Source: CAVPEW01 sp050247895 | Lineage (GTDB): Bacteria > Actinomycetota > Acidimicrobiia > Acidimicrobiales > VFJN01 | DNA length: 17,116 bases | Reading direction: 5' to 3' | Assembly: GCA_050247895.1 (NCBI GenBank) | Contig: JBFWTJ010000046.1 | Span: 1 to 17,116 of the forward strand | Shown: piece after piece, positions 1 to 7,112 of the stretch | How positions within the stretch are numbered: position 1 is the stretch's first letter | Layout: each line of letters opens with the position of its first letter | Notes under the pieces: generated by a model | Databases searched by the model: none | Told to the model about the DNA's origin: nothing | The model's input: the letters and a program-made list of their open reading frames with translations, nothing else | Position numbers and translations under genes: made by a program

Positions 1-164
1 ACCTCGACCCCAGCACCCTGACCCAACTCCTCGCCGTGGACCCCACCACCTGGACCGCCGAGATCCCCCAGATCGAAGACCACTACAACAACCTCGGCGA
101 CCACCTCCCCGACCAACTCCGCGACGAGCTCAACAACCTCGCCAAGACCCTCACCAACACCTGA
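1..164 (+). CDS. pckG: Phosphoenolpyruvate carboxykinase (GTP), C-terminal fragment
   Basis: This is the 3' end of a gene that begins left of the window. Reading from position 3 gives 53 residues and a TGA at 162-164. The tail contains LLAVDPTTWTAEIPQIEDHY followed by a short stretch reading LGDHLPDQLRDEL. Known family: GTP-dependent PEP carboxykinases end in this way, with a VDxxxWxxEIPxIE element, a GDxLP turn and a final amphipathic helix. The enzyme interconverts oxaloacetate and phosphoenolpyruvate with GTP/GDP in the cytoplasm (gluconeogenesis, anaplerosis). No catalytic residue lies inside the window, so the call rests on the C-terminal signature only. The gene converges on the 250-1116 gene and has no evident functional tie to the operon. 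Confidence 0.82.
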   Translation, partial: LDPSTLTQLLAVDPTTWTAEIPQIEDHYNNLGDHLPDQLRDELNNLAKTLTNT

Positions 165-197
165 CCCCGACCCACCCGGTCCGGGGATGCACCGGCA

Positions 198-232
198 CGA
201 CGGGGCCGCACCGCGAGGTGCGCGCCCCGTCG
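198..232. terminator. GC-rich hairpin between convergent genes (terminator-like)
   Basis: The left arm 199-212 pairs with the right arm 217-231. This gives 14 base pairs with one bulged base in the right arm, closed by the four-base loop GCGA (GNRA type). Positions 198 and 232 can add one more pair. It sits between the PEP carboxykinase stop (164) and the stop of the opposing gene (250), where a bidirectional terminator is expected. No U-tract follows on either strand, which is common in high-GC actinobacteria, so termination itself is inferred. Confidence 0.6.
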
Positions 233-249
233 GCGCGTCCGGGCCCGGG

Positions 250-1116
250 TCAGCCCTTCGGGCGCAGGCCGACCCCCTCGGCGAACTCGGCCAGGTGGTC
301 GAGGTGGGCCTGCACCGAGTCGAACCCGTGCTGCATGGTGATCACCGACAGGTGCGTGCCGCCCTCCTCGGCCCAGGCGTGGGCCCGTTCAGCCGCCTCC
401 CCGGCGGTGTCGGCCCGCAGGGTCAGCCCGGCGTCGAAGCCCTCGGGCGACCGGCCGGCCTCGTCGAGCGCGGCCCGCATCCGGGCCCAGCCCTCGGCCG
501 CGCCCCGGTTGTGGGAGAACAGGAACCCGTCGGCCAGCCGTGCCGCCCGGCGGTAGGCGGCGTCGCTCCAACCGCCGCACCAGATGGGGATCGGCCGGCG
601 GGGGAGCGGGAGGGTGGCGGCCCGCTCGACGTGGTCGAAGCCGCCCTCGAAGTCGACGACCGGTTCGGTCCAGAGCCGGCGGAGCAGCTCGATCTGCTCG
701 CCCATCCGGCGGCCCCGCCGGGAGAAGTCCTGGCCCAGGGCCCGGTACTCGACGTGGTTCCACCCGATGCCGACGCCCAGGGTCAGCCGGCCCCCGGAGA
801 ACAGGTCGAGGTCGGCGGCCTGGCGGGCGACCAGCGCCGTCTGCCGCTGGGGCAGGACGATCACGCCGGTCACGAACCGCAGGCGCTCCAGCCGCCCGGC
901 CAGGTAGGCGAACAGGACGAACGGGTCGTGGAACGGGTCGCGCTCGGTGTACGGCCCGGTCAGCGGCGGCGTGCGGTCGGCGTGCACCGCGCCCAGGACG
1001 TGGTCGTAGGCCAGGAGGTGGTCGAAGCCGAGGTCGGCCACGCCCTCGGCGAAGGCCCATGCGGCCTCGGGATCGCCCCCGAGCTCGATCTGGGGGAACA
1101 CCGCGCCGAGCTCCAT
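250..1116 (-). CDS. LLM-class F420-dependent oxidoreductase
   Basis: A 288-residue protein of the luciferase-like monooxygenase TIM-barrel fold, close to the short F420-dependent subfamily (Rv2161c type). The N-terminus MELGAVFPQI is the first strand. FDHLLAYDHVLG lies at about 31-42, the family core from DPFVLFAYLAG to GGRLTLGVGIGWN spans about 64-120, and the RRGRRMGEQIELLRRLW helix lies at about 133-149. IPIWCGG at 176-182 is the usual later strand. Members use F420 or FMN for hydride transfer on varied substrates, so the substrate is not predictable. The ATG at 1116 has GGAGG six bases upstream. It is the last gene of the minus-strand unit, 117 bases after livM. That gap is larger than most in the unit, so a separate transcript is possible. 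Typical length, no anomaly. Confidence 0.88.
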   Translation of the reverse strand: MELGAVFPQIELGGDPEAAWAFAEGVADLGFDHLLAYDHVLGAVHADRTPPLTGPYTERDPFHDPFVLFAYLAGRLERLRFVTGVIVLPQRQTALVARQAADLDLFSGGRLTLGVGIGWNHVEYRALGQDFSRRGRRMGEQIELLRRLWTEPVVDFEGGFDHVERAATLPLPRRPIPIWCGGWSDAAYRRAARLADGFLFSHNRGAAEGWARMRAALDEAGRSPEGFDAGLTLRADTAGEAAERAHAWAEEGGTHLSVITMQHGFDSVQAHLDHLAEFAEGVGLRPKG

Positions 1117-1155
1117 CTCCGACCTCCGGGATCCGGGGCCGGGCCACGGCGCACG

Positions 1156-1179
1156 GGGCCCGACCGCATCGACGGGCCC
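1156..1179. repeat. Short inverted repeat in the livM/LLM gap
   Basis: GGGCCCG at 1156-1162 and CGGGCCC at 1173-1179 form a perfect 7+7 bp inverted repeat around a 10-base loop. It is the clearest structure in the 117-base gap 1117-1233. It could be a weak processing or attenuation hairpin, but repeats of this size arise easily at this GC content. Confidence 0.3.
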
Positions 1180-1233
1180 AGTCTGGCCGCGCCGGGACCC
1201 CGGGGAGTCCGACCGCCTCCCGCGGGGCCGTCG

Positions 1234-2274
1234 CTAGGCCGACATCACCCCGGAGGTGGCCGGTGCGATCCTCGCCGCCCGCCGCGAGCGCCGGCGGGCC
1301 GGGGCCCGGCGGATCCGGTGCAGCACCGAGGCGATGCCCTGCGGTTCGAACAGCACGAAGGCCACGACGAAGGCGCCGTAGACGACGTTCTGCACGTAGG
1401 CCACGCCACCGAAGCCGAACCGGTCCTCGATGACGTCCGCCGCGTAGCGCTGGAGCAGGAACGGCACCCCGAGGACGAACAGGCTCCCGTAGTAGGAGCC
1501 GGCGATGGAGCCCAGGCCACCGATCAGGGCGATCACCAGGTACTGGATCGACATGTCCAACGTGAACGCCTCGAACTGCACCGACTGGTAGTAGAAGGCG
1601 AACATCACGCCGGCCATCCCCACGATGGCCGACGACAGCGTGAAGGCCAGCAGCTTGTAGCGGGGAACGCTGATGCCCACGCTCTCGGCCGAGATCTCCG
1701 AGTCCCTGATCGCCATCCAGGCCCGCCCGTAGCGGCTCCGCACCAGCGCCCGGACCGCCAGGCCGATGAGCGCGCTGGTCGTCCAGATCAGGTACGACCA
1801 CTGGCGGGGCGTCGAGATCGTGACCGAGCCGATGGTCGGCGGGTCCATGAGGAACCCGATCGAGCCGACCGTGGCCTGCTGGACCTTGTAGGCGACGAAG
1901 ATCGCCACGTAGAGGAAGGCCAGGGTGGCGATGACCAGGTAGAGGCCCCGAACCCTCACCGCCGGCGCGCCGACCAGGGTCCCCACGACGGCCGCGATCA
2001 GGCCGCCGATGGGCAGCACGACCAGGAAGGGCCAGCCCTGCTCGGCCGACAGCAGCCCGGCGGTGAACGCCCCGATGGCCAGGAACCCGGCGTTGCCGAT
2101 CGAGACCTGGCCGGCCACGCCCATGACCAGGTTCAGGCCGATGGCCCCGATCGAGGCCAGGCCGACCGTGTTCAGCAGGCTGAGGGTGGTGCCGCCCACG
2201 AGCGCCGGCAGGGCCAGGATGGCCAGGGGGATCAGGGCGAAGGGCAGGGATCGGGTGACCGGGTGGGACCTCAT
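1234..2274 (-). CDS. livM: Branched-chain amino acid-type ABC transporter permease (LivM family)
   Basis: A 346-residue integral membrane permease. Hydrophobic segments start at about residues 10, 32, 62, 83, 108, 160, 205, 244, 262 and 296. The cytoplasmic coupling loop GRAWMAIRDSEISAESVGI lies at 183-201, in the place where LivM proteins contact the ATPases. GLNLVMGVAGQVSIGNAGF near 46-64 is characteristic of the family. The tail after about 318 is rich in arginine and alanine and is probably cytoplasmic. It pairs with the upstream LivH to form the transmembrane channel. The ATG at 2274 is preceded by AGGAGG with seven-base spacing. It lies 63 bases downstream of livH. The family also moves substrates other than leucine, isoleucine and valine, including urea, amides and aromatic or other carboxylates. 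The symbol is therefore a family label, not a substrate claim. Confidence 0.9.
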   Translation of the reverse strand: MRSHPVTRSLPFALIPLAILALPALVGGTTLSLLNTVGLASIGAIGLNLVMGVAGQVSIGNAGFLAIGAFTAGLLSAEQGWPFLVVLPIGGLIAAVVGTLVGAPAVRVRGLYLVIATLAFLYVAIFVAYKVQQATVGSIGFLMDPPTIGSVTISTPRQWSYLIWTTSALIGLAVRALVRSRYGRAWMAIRDSEISAESVGISVPRYKLLAFTLSSAIVGMAGVMFAFYYQSVQFEAFTLDMSIQYLVIALIGGLGSIAGSYYGSLFVLGVPFLLQRYAADVIEDRFGFGGVAYVQNVVYGAFVVAFVLFEPQGIASVLHRIRRAPARRRSRRAARIAPATSGVMSA

Positions 2275-2337
2275 CGGGACTCCTCCTGGTGGCGCGGGGT
2301 CGAGGGCGGGGTGGGCGGCGGGTGGCGGGCGGACCGG

Positions 2338-3201
2338 TCAGACGCGGCGGATCTGCGCCGTCCCGAACAGGCCGTACGGCTTCACGACGAGGAAGGCCAG
2401 GAGCACCACGAACACCACCGCGTCCTGGCTCTCGCCGCCGAGGTAGCGGACCCCGTAGGTCTCGACCGCGGCCACGATGAGGGAGCCGATCGCCACCCCC
2501 TTGACGCTGTCGAAGCCGCCGATCAGCGCCGGCGCGATGCCGCGCAGGCCCAGCACCGACATCTCCTGGCCGACGATGTTCACGTACCCGTACTGGATGC
2601 CGGCCAGCGCCGAGGTGCACCCGGCGATGACCCAGCTCAAGGTGGTCACGTGGTTGATGCGGATCCCGGTCTGGCTGGCCAGCAGGCCCGACTCGGCCAC
2701 GGCGCGCATCTGGGTGCCGGTGCGGGACCAGCGGAAGAAGGCGAGCAGCCCGGCGATCACCACCGAGGTGACCACGATGGACAGCAGGCCGTAGGTGGTG
2801 ATCGAGGCGCCCATCGGCAGCTCGTAGGTGCTGTTGGCCACGGGCTGGGGCAGCACCCGGGGCTGGTTGCCCCAGAACAGCGAGGCCAGCGCGCCGAGCA
2901 GGATCGACAGGCCGAACAGCAGGACGGTCGGCGCCCAGAGGCGCTCGCCGGTCAGGGGCGTGAGCAGGCCGCGGTGGATCAGCGCGGCGAGGGCGCCGGT
3001 GGCGGCCAGGGCCAGGACCAGCGGGAGCAGGATCGATCCCGAACCGTCCCCCACGAAGCTGGTGAAGATCAGCGCGCCGACCAGGATGATGCTCCCGCTG
3101 GCGAAGTTGGGGATCCGGGAGGCCCGGAAGATGACGACCCAGCCGACGGCGATGAGCGCGTAGACGCTGGCCAGGACGACGGAGTTGACGAGGAGTCCCA
3201 T
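2338..3201 (-). CDS. livH: Branched-chain amino acid-type ABC transporter permease (LivH family)
   Basis: A 287-residue membrane permease beginning MGLLVNSVVLASVYALIAVG. The LivH hallmark FRASRIPNFASGSIILVGAL lies at about 25-44, the ATPase-contact loop RTGTQMRAVAESGLLASQTGI at about 160-180, and the closing segment GLRGIAPALIGGFDSVKGV at about 218-236. I chose the ATG at 3201 because AAGGAG lies at 3209-3214 with seven-base spacing, and because the frame upstream is an arginine/proline-rich shadow of livG. The livG stop codon (3213-3215) overlaps this ribosome site, so translation is probably coupled. It partners with LivM. Length and hydrophobicity are normal for the family. Confidence 0.9.
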   Translation of the reverse strand: MGLLVNSVVLASVYALIAVGWVVIFRASRIPNFASGSIILVGALIFTSFVGDGSGSILLPLVLALAATGALAALIHRGLLTPLTGERLWAPTVLLFGLSILLGALASLFWGNQPRVLPQPVANSTYELPMGASITTYGLLSIVVTSVVIAGLLAFFRWSRTGTQMRAVAESGLLASQTGIRINHVTTLSWVIAGCTSALAGIQYGYVNIVGQEMSVLGLRGIAPALIGGFDSVKGVAIGSLIVAAVETYGVRYLGGESQDAVVFVVLLAFLVVKPYGLFGTAQIRRV

Positions 3202-3212
3202 GGTTGCGCTCC

Positions 3213-4034
3213 TTAGGACGTGGCGATCGAGGGTCGGGGGGCGGTCTCGTCGGGCTGGGAGCCCACGTAGGCGGCGACGACGCGTGGGTCGGCCAGGACC
3301 TCGGCCGCCGGTCCCTCGGTGAGCACGGCCCCGAAGTCGAGGACCACCACGACGTCGCACAGCTCGCGGATGAAGCCGATGTCGTGCTCGATGATCACCG
3401 GGGTGATGCCCAGCTCGTCGCGGAGCCGGCCGACCAGGCGGCTGACGTGGCGCTTCTCCTCGGCCGACATGCCCGAGCCCGGTTCGTCGAGCAGCAGCAG
3501 CTCGGGCCGGGTGGCCACGGCCCGGGCGATCTCGACCACCTTCTGCTGGGCGAAGCTCAGCTCGCCCACCGAGCGCGGGGCCTGGTCCCCGATCCCGAGC
3601 AGGTCCAGGACCTCCACCGCCTGGCGGCGCGCCTCCCGCTCGGCCCGGGCGCCCCGTCGCCACGGGATGGTGGCCGCGAGCAGGCCGACGTCGGTGTACC
3701 GGTGCAGGCCCAGCATCACGTTCTGGAGCACGTCGAGGCCGTGCGAGAGCTGGGGCGTCTGGAACGTGCGGCCGATCCCCTGGGCCGCGATCCGCGCCGT
3801 CGACCACGAGGTCAGCACCGCGCCCTCGAAGCCGATCGTCCCCGACGTGGGCCGGTAGTAGCCGCAGATGCAGTTCAGCAGGGACGTCTTGCCCGCCCCG
3901 TTGGGACCGATGAGGCCGGTGATCCGGCCCCGCTCGACCCGCAGGGTCACGTCGCGCAGGGCGTGGGTGCCCCCGAAGCTCAGCGAGACGCCGTCCACGG
4001 CCAGGAACGGGGCCGCCGTGTCGAGGTCAGGCAT
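3213..4034 (-). CDS. livG: ABC transporter ATP-binding protein (LivG family)
   Basis: A 273-residue ATPase. Walker A is GPNGAGKT at 43-50, the Q-loop region RTFQ at 89-92, the signature LSFAQQ at 159-164, Walker B LLLLDEP at 179-185 with the catalytic glutamate at 184, and the H-loop histidine at 217 in IIEHD. LivG-type proteins usually read LSYGQQ in the signature. Here the glycine is alanine, a mild departure that should still be functional. The helix around HRYTDVGLLAATIPWRR matches the LivG insertion. The start codon overlaps the livF stop by eight bases (4027-4034), and the gene stops 11 bases before livH. LivG and LivF form the asymmetric ATPase pair that drives import. Confidence 0.92.
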   Translation of the reverse strand: MPDLDTAAPFLAVDGVSLSFGGTHALRDVTLRVERGRITGLIGPNGAGKTSLLNCICGYYRPTSGTIGFEGAVLTSWSTARIAAQGIGRTFQTPQLSHGLDVLQNVMLGLHRYTDVGLLAATIPWRRGARAEREARRQAVEVLDLLGIGDQAPRSVGELSFAQQKVVEIARAVATRPELLLLDEPGSGMSAEEKRHVSRLVGRLRDELGITPVIIEHDIGFIRELCDVVVVLDFGAVLTEGPAAEVLADPRVVAAYVGSQPDETAPRPSIATS

Positions 4035-4875
4035 CGTCGCCCTGCCCTCCCGGCGCGCTGCCGAAGTAGACGGCGTTGAAGTCGGCCCGCCCGGTCAGCT
4101 CGGCCGGCGTGCCCTGCGCCACGATCGACCCGCCCTCGAGCACGTAGGCCCTGTCCGCCACCTCGAACGCGGCGCGGACCGACTGCTCGACGAGCAGGAT
4201 CGTGGTGCCCAGCTCGTCGCGGATCGTGGCCAGGGAGCGGAGCAGGATCGGGACCAGGAACGGGGCGATGCCCAGCGAGAGCTCGTCGGCCAGGAGGACC
4301 TTGGGCCGCAGCATCAGGGCCCGGGCGATGCCGAGCATCTGCTTCTCGCCGCCCGACAGCAGCCCGGCGAGCTGGCCCCGCCGCTCGGCCAGGACCGGGA
4401 ACAGCTCGAGGATGCGGGCCTCCATGGCCTGGCGGGCCCGCTCGTCACGGCGCCGGCACGGGACGCACCGGAGGTTCTCGGCCACCGTCAGGGTGGCGAA
4501 GACCTTCTCCCGCTCGGGGACGATGGCGATCCCGTTGCGGGCGATCGAGCTGGGCGAGCTGCCCGCGATGCTGCGGCCGAAGAGCCGGACCTCGCCGCGC
4601 TGGCGCACCCGATCGGCGCGCAGGAAGCCGCTGACCGAGCGCAGCAGGGTGGTCTTGCCCGCTCCGTTGGCCCCGACGAGCGCGGTGATCGTGCCCGGCG
4701 CGCAGGACAGGCTCACGTCCCGCAGGCCGACCGCCCCCTGCCCGTAGACCACCGAGACGTGGTCCAGCTCGAGGCACGTGTCACCCGGTCCGGCCGGGCC
4801 CGGTGCCGGCCCGCTCGTCGGCGAGCCGGTGGGATCCGCCGCCTGGTCGGCGACGGGCGTCGATGGACACGACAT
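4027..4875 (-). CDS. livF: ABC transporter ATP-binding protein (LivF family)
   Basis: A 282-residue ATPase when started at the ATG at 4875. Walker A is GANGAGKT at 68-75, the signature LSGGEKQ at 173-179, and Walker B VLLADE at 193-198. The sequence ends its H-loop region with LLVEQS (E230-Q231 rather than histidine), which is usual for LivF. An extra 33 residues rich in Pro, Gly, Ala and Ser precede the ABC domain, which starts at CLELDHV; typical LivF proteins lack this. A GTG at 4881 is also in frame, but the G-rich ribosome site at 4884-4890 would be only two bases from it and is eight bases from the ATG. The gene follows the binding-protein gene after an 85-base gap holding a strong stem-loop. 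Confidence 0.9.
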   Translation of the reverse strand: MSCPSTPVADQAADPTGSPTSGPAPGPAGPGDTCLELDHVSVVYGQGAVGLRDVSLSCAPGTITALVGANGAGKTTLLRSVSGFLRADRVRQRGEVRLFGRSIAGSSPSSIARNGIAIVPEREKVFATLTVAENLRCVPCRRRDERARQAMEARILELFPVLAERRGQLAGLLSGGEKQMLGIARALMLRPKVLLADELSLGIAPFLVPILLRSLATIRDELGTTILLVEQSVRAAFEVADRAYVLEGGSIVAQGTPAELTGRADFNAVYFGSAPGGQGDDA

Positions 4876-4883
4876 GGTCACAA

Positions 4884-4890
4884 CCCCCCT
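4884..4890 (-). promoter_or_regulatory. Ribosome binding site that decides the livF start
   Basis: On the minus strand this reads AGGGGGG. It lies eight bases upstream of the ATG at 4875 but two bases from the alternative GTG at 4881, so the ATG is favoured. Confidence 0.5.
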
Positions 4891-4907
4891 GGTCGTGCTG
4901 GATGTTG

Positions 4908-4958
4908 CCCCCTGGGGTCCCGGCGCACAGGGGCGCGCCGGGACCCCGTCCCAGGGGG
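4908..4958 (-). terminator. Long stem-loop between binding-protein gene and livF (attenuator or mRNA-stabilising hairpin)
   Basis: The inner stem is a perfect 13 bp pairing of 4914-4926 with 4935-4947 around an eight-base loop. An outer stem of six pairs (4908-4913 with 4953-4958) is separated from it by a five-base bulge on the right side. It starts three bases after the binding-protein stop (4961-4963) in the transcribed strand. No U-tract follows. Known pattern: ABC importer operons often have such a hairpin after the binding-protein gene, which raises its transcript level relative to the membrane components. Confidence 0.6.
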
Positions 4959-4960
4959 GA

Positions 4961-6238
4961 TCAGTGCGCGAGCCCGGACTCCAGCCAGTCGCTCACCGCG
5001 ACCGCTCGGCCCTTGCCCTCGTCCCACTGGTAGATGCGGCCCAGGCTGTAGCCGCGGTGGTCGTCGGCGGTGAAGGTCAGCGGAGGGCTGAGGTCGCCGG
5101 TGTCGAAGTCGGAGATCTCCTCCAGCGCGGCGGCCAGGCCCTTGCGGTCGCAGCCCGACCCGCAGGTCGACAGGGCCTCCTCCAGCAGCATCCCGCCGAT
5201 GTAGCCGGTGACCGAGAAGGTGTTGCTGTTGACGGTCGACTCGTCCACGCCGGCGGTCTTCGCGTCGGCGTGGAGCTGGTCGAGGGCCTCGATGTCCTCG
5301 GTCGGCCAGGCGTAGGCCCGCACCGCGTAGTAGTCGGGGCTCTTCACCCGCTCGAAGGCCGGCTCGTCGCTGCCGAAGGTGTAGTTGACGATCGGCACGT
5401 CGACCCCCTGGCCCTGGAGGGCCGAGACCATGGCCGGCGCGGTGTTGGAGAAGATCATCGCCAGCACGAAGTCCGGGTTCGCCGCCTTGACCCCCTGGGC
5501 CTGGGCCGACACGTCCACCGCGGTCAGCGCCACGTCCTGCCGGGTGACCAGCTCGAAGCCGTACTCCGCGATCATCGCCTCGGCCGCGGCGACGAAGTCG
5601 TCCCCGGCCGGGTTGGGGTGGCGCATGATCGCGATGCGGGGCTTGTCGATGTCCTGCTCCTCGGCCAGCTCCTTGATGAAGGCGAGCTGGATGGCCGCGC
5701 TGTCCTTGAACGACAGGCCGGTCCCGAACAGCAGCGGGTCGAGCCGCTCGCCGATGAGCAGGTCCAGCGTGAAGCCGGGCGAGAAGTAGACGGCACCGTC
5801 GGCCCCGTTGAGCTGCGCCTCCGCGGCGTGGATCGCCGTGGTGCTCACGCCGCGGATGGCGATCGCCCCGCTGGCCAGCGCCTCGCGGAACACGGTCGAC
5901 CCGACGGCCACGTCGGCCTTGTCGTCGTACACCTTGATCTCGATCTCGTGGCCGTCGACGCCGCCCCGCTCGTTGAGCGCGCCGACGTAGGCCTGGAAGC
6001 CGGCCAGGTCGGCCTGGGCCGCCACGCCGGTCGGCCCGCTGAGGTTGCCGACGTAGGCCACGAGGTACGGGTCCTTGTCGGCGCCGGCGTCGGATCCGCT
6101 GTCCCCGCCGGTCGCCTCGGTCGTGGACGACGAGGCGGCCGTGCCTCCGTCGTCGTCGTCGCCGCACGCCGCGGCGCCGAGCACGAACGTGGCGGCCAGC
6201 GCCACCCCGATCCACTGCCTGGGTCTGCTTCGTCTCAT
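4961..6238 (-). CDS. ABC transporter substrate-binding lipoprotein (LIV/type 1 periplasmic-binding fold)
   Basis: A 425-residue exported lipoprotein. The signal peptide MRRSRPRQWIGVALAATFVL is followed by a lipobox ending in AAAC with Cys25 as the lipidation site. A flexible Asp/Ser/Thr/Gly-rich stalk spans about 26-55, then the binding fold begins at about 57 (DPYLVAYVGNLSGPTG) and continues to the C-terminus. Two cysteines in CGSGC lie in the C-terminal part and may form a disulfide. The protein delivers substrate to the LivHMGF complex. The chosen ATG at 6238 begins a proper lipoprotein signal peptide and has a G-rich ribosome site upstream. The in-frame ATG at 6277 would place 13 extra, glycine-rich residues before it. 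The gene is flanked by stem-loops on both sides. The ligand is unknown; neighbouring CoA ligases suggest a carboxylic acid. Confidence 0.9.
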   Translation of the reverse strand: MRRSRPRQWIGVALAATFVLGAAACGDDDDGGTAASSSTTEATGGDSGSDAGADKDPYLVAYVGNLSGPTGVAAQADLAGFQAYVGALNERGGVDGHEIEIKVYDDKADVAVGSTVFREALASGAIAIRGVSTTAIHAAEAQLNGADGAVYFSPGFTLDLLIGERLDPLLFGTGLSFKDSAAIQLAFIKELAEEQDIDKPRIAIMRHPNPAGDDFVAAAEAMIAEYGFELVTRQDVALTAVDVSAQAQGVKAANPDFVLAMIFSNTAPAMVSALQGQGVDVPIVNYTFGSDEPAFERVKSPDYYAVRAYAWPTEDIEALDQLHADAKTAGVDESTVNSNTFSVTGYIGGMLLEEALSTCGSGCDRKGLAAALEEISDFDTGDLSPPLTFTADDHRGYSLGRIYQWDEGKGRAVAVSDWLESGLAH

Positions 6239-6256
6239 GATGCCCCCCTCTCCTGC

Positions 6257-6306
6257 GCCCCCGGGTGGGGGCCGCAAACGGTGCCCGTCGCCTCGGGGCG
6301 GCGGGC
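6257..6306 (-). terminator. Two consecutive stem-loops upstream of the binding-protein gene
   Basis: In the 100-base gap 6239-6338, positions 6283-6292 pair with 6297-6306 (10 bp with one G-T wobble, four-base loop). Positions 6257-6262 pair with 6267-6272 (6 bp, four-base loop). In transcript order the longer hairpin comes first, right after the enoyl-CoA hydratase gene, and is followed by a short T-run on the coding strand. The pair could act as a leaky terminator or an RNase-processing boundary between the catabolic and transport halves of the unit. Confidence 0.45.
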
Positions 6307-6338
6307 GCTTCGATGTCGTGGACGTCGGTCCCCGGCGA

Positions 6339-7112
6339 TCACCTCCCGACGAACTGCGGCCGGTCCTTGCGCCGGTAGGCGTCGACCCCGATCCGGTGGT
6401 CCTGCGAACCGAAGAGCCGGACCGTGGTGGCGATCTCGGCCGACAGGTCGGCCCGGCGCGGCGTGTCGACGTGCGCCTTGGTCGCCCGCACGGCCAGCGG
6501 TGCCTGGCGGGCGACGTCGCCGGCCAGCCCGATCGCGGTGGCGACGAGGTCGGCGGCTGGGACGACCTGCTGGACCAGGCCGATCCGCGCCGCGGTCGCG
6601 GCGTCGACCGGCCGGCCGGTGAGCGCCATCCACTTGGTCCACGCCGGCCCGATCCGGGGCGGCCCGGCGACCACGGCGTAGGCGGCCATGATGCCCAGGC
6701 GCACCTCGGGCAGCGCGAACCGCGCGCCCTCGGCGGCGACGGCCAGGTCGGCGGCCAGCACGAGCTCGGTGCCGCCGCCGTAGGCCAGGCCGTTGACGGC
6801 GGCGACCACCGGCAGGGCGCAGGTCGCCACGGCCTCGAAGCCGGCGAAGGCCAGCGAGACCCGGTCGTGGCAGGAGCGGGCGTCGGCCATCTCGTCGTAG
6901 GACCGGATGTCGCCCCCGGAGGAGAAGACGTCGCCCTCGCCGGTCACCACCACGGCGCGGGTGGTGCCGTCGTCCTCGAACCCGCGGACCAGGGCCAGGA
7001 GCTCGTCGAAGAACTGCCGGTCGAAGGTGGCGTAGCCGTCGCTGCTGCGCATCGTGACCAGGGCCACGCCTTCGTGCGGGCGCTCGACCCCGAACCGCTC
7101 CGGCGCGCTCAC
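6339..7112 (-). CDS. Enoyl-CoA hydratase/isomerase family protein (both catalytic glutamates present)
   Basis: A 257-residue crotonase-fold protein started at a GTG. The oxyanion-hole region FSSGGDIRSYDEM lies at about 63-75. The second oxyanion/active-site segment GLAYGGGTELVLAADL at 108-123 carries Glu116, and LPEVRLGI at 134-141 carries Glu136. These correspond to Glu144 and Glu164 of rat mitochondrial hydratase (known), so hydration of a 2-enoyl-CoA is chemically possible. CaiD-like, isomerase or lyase roles are also open. The GTG at 7112 overlaps the TGA of the CaiB-type gene by four bases (GTGA), and upstream in-frame sequence is a shadow of that gene. It precedes the transporter genes in the same unit. 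Normal length. Confidence 0.85.
   Translation of the reverse strand: MSAPERFGVERPHEGVALVTMRSSDGYATFDRQFFDELLALVRGFEDDGTTRAVVVTGEGDVFSSGGDIRSYDEMADARSCHDRVSLAFAGFEAVATCALPVVAAVNGLAYGGGTELVLAADLAVAAEGARFALPEVRLGIMAAYAVVAGPPRIGPAWTKWMALTGRPVDAATAARIGLVQQVVPAADLVATAIGLAGDVARQAPLAVRATKAHVDTPRRADLSAEIATTVRLFGSQDHRIGVDAYRRKDRPQFVGR

Noticed and set aside
187..3216. Very long open frame on the + strand (over 1000 codons) opposite the LLM, livM and livH genes
   Set aside because: It is the antisense shadow of three clear genes. Its translation is Gly/Arg/Asp/Gln-rich with no domain, and high third-position GC removes stops on the opposite strand.
3213..4034. LSFAQQ instead of LSYGQQ/LSGGQ signature as evidence of a dead ATPase
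   Set aside because: Walker A, Walker B, catalytic glutamate and H-loop histidine are intact, and the serine and glutamines of the signature remain. Ordinary family variation is more likely.
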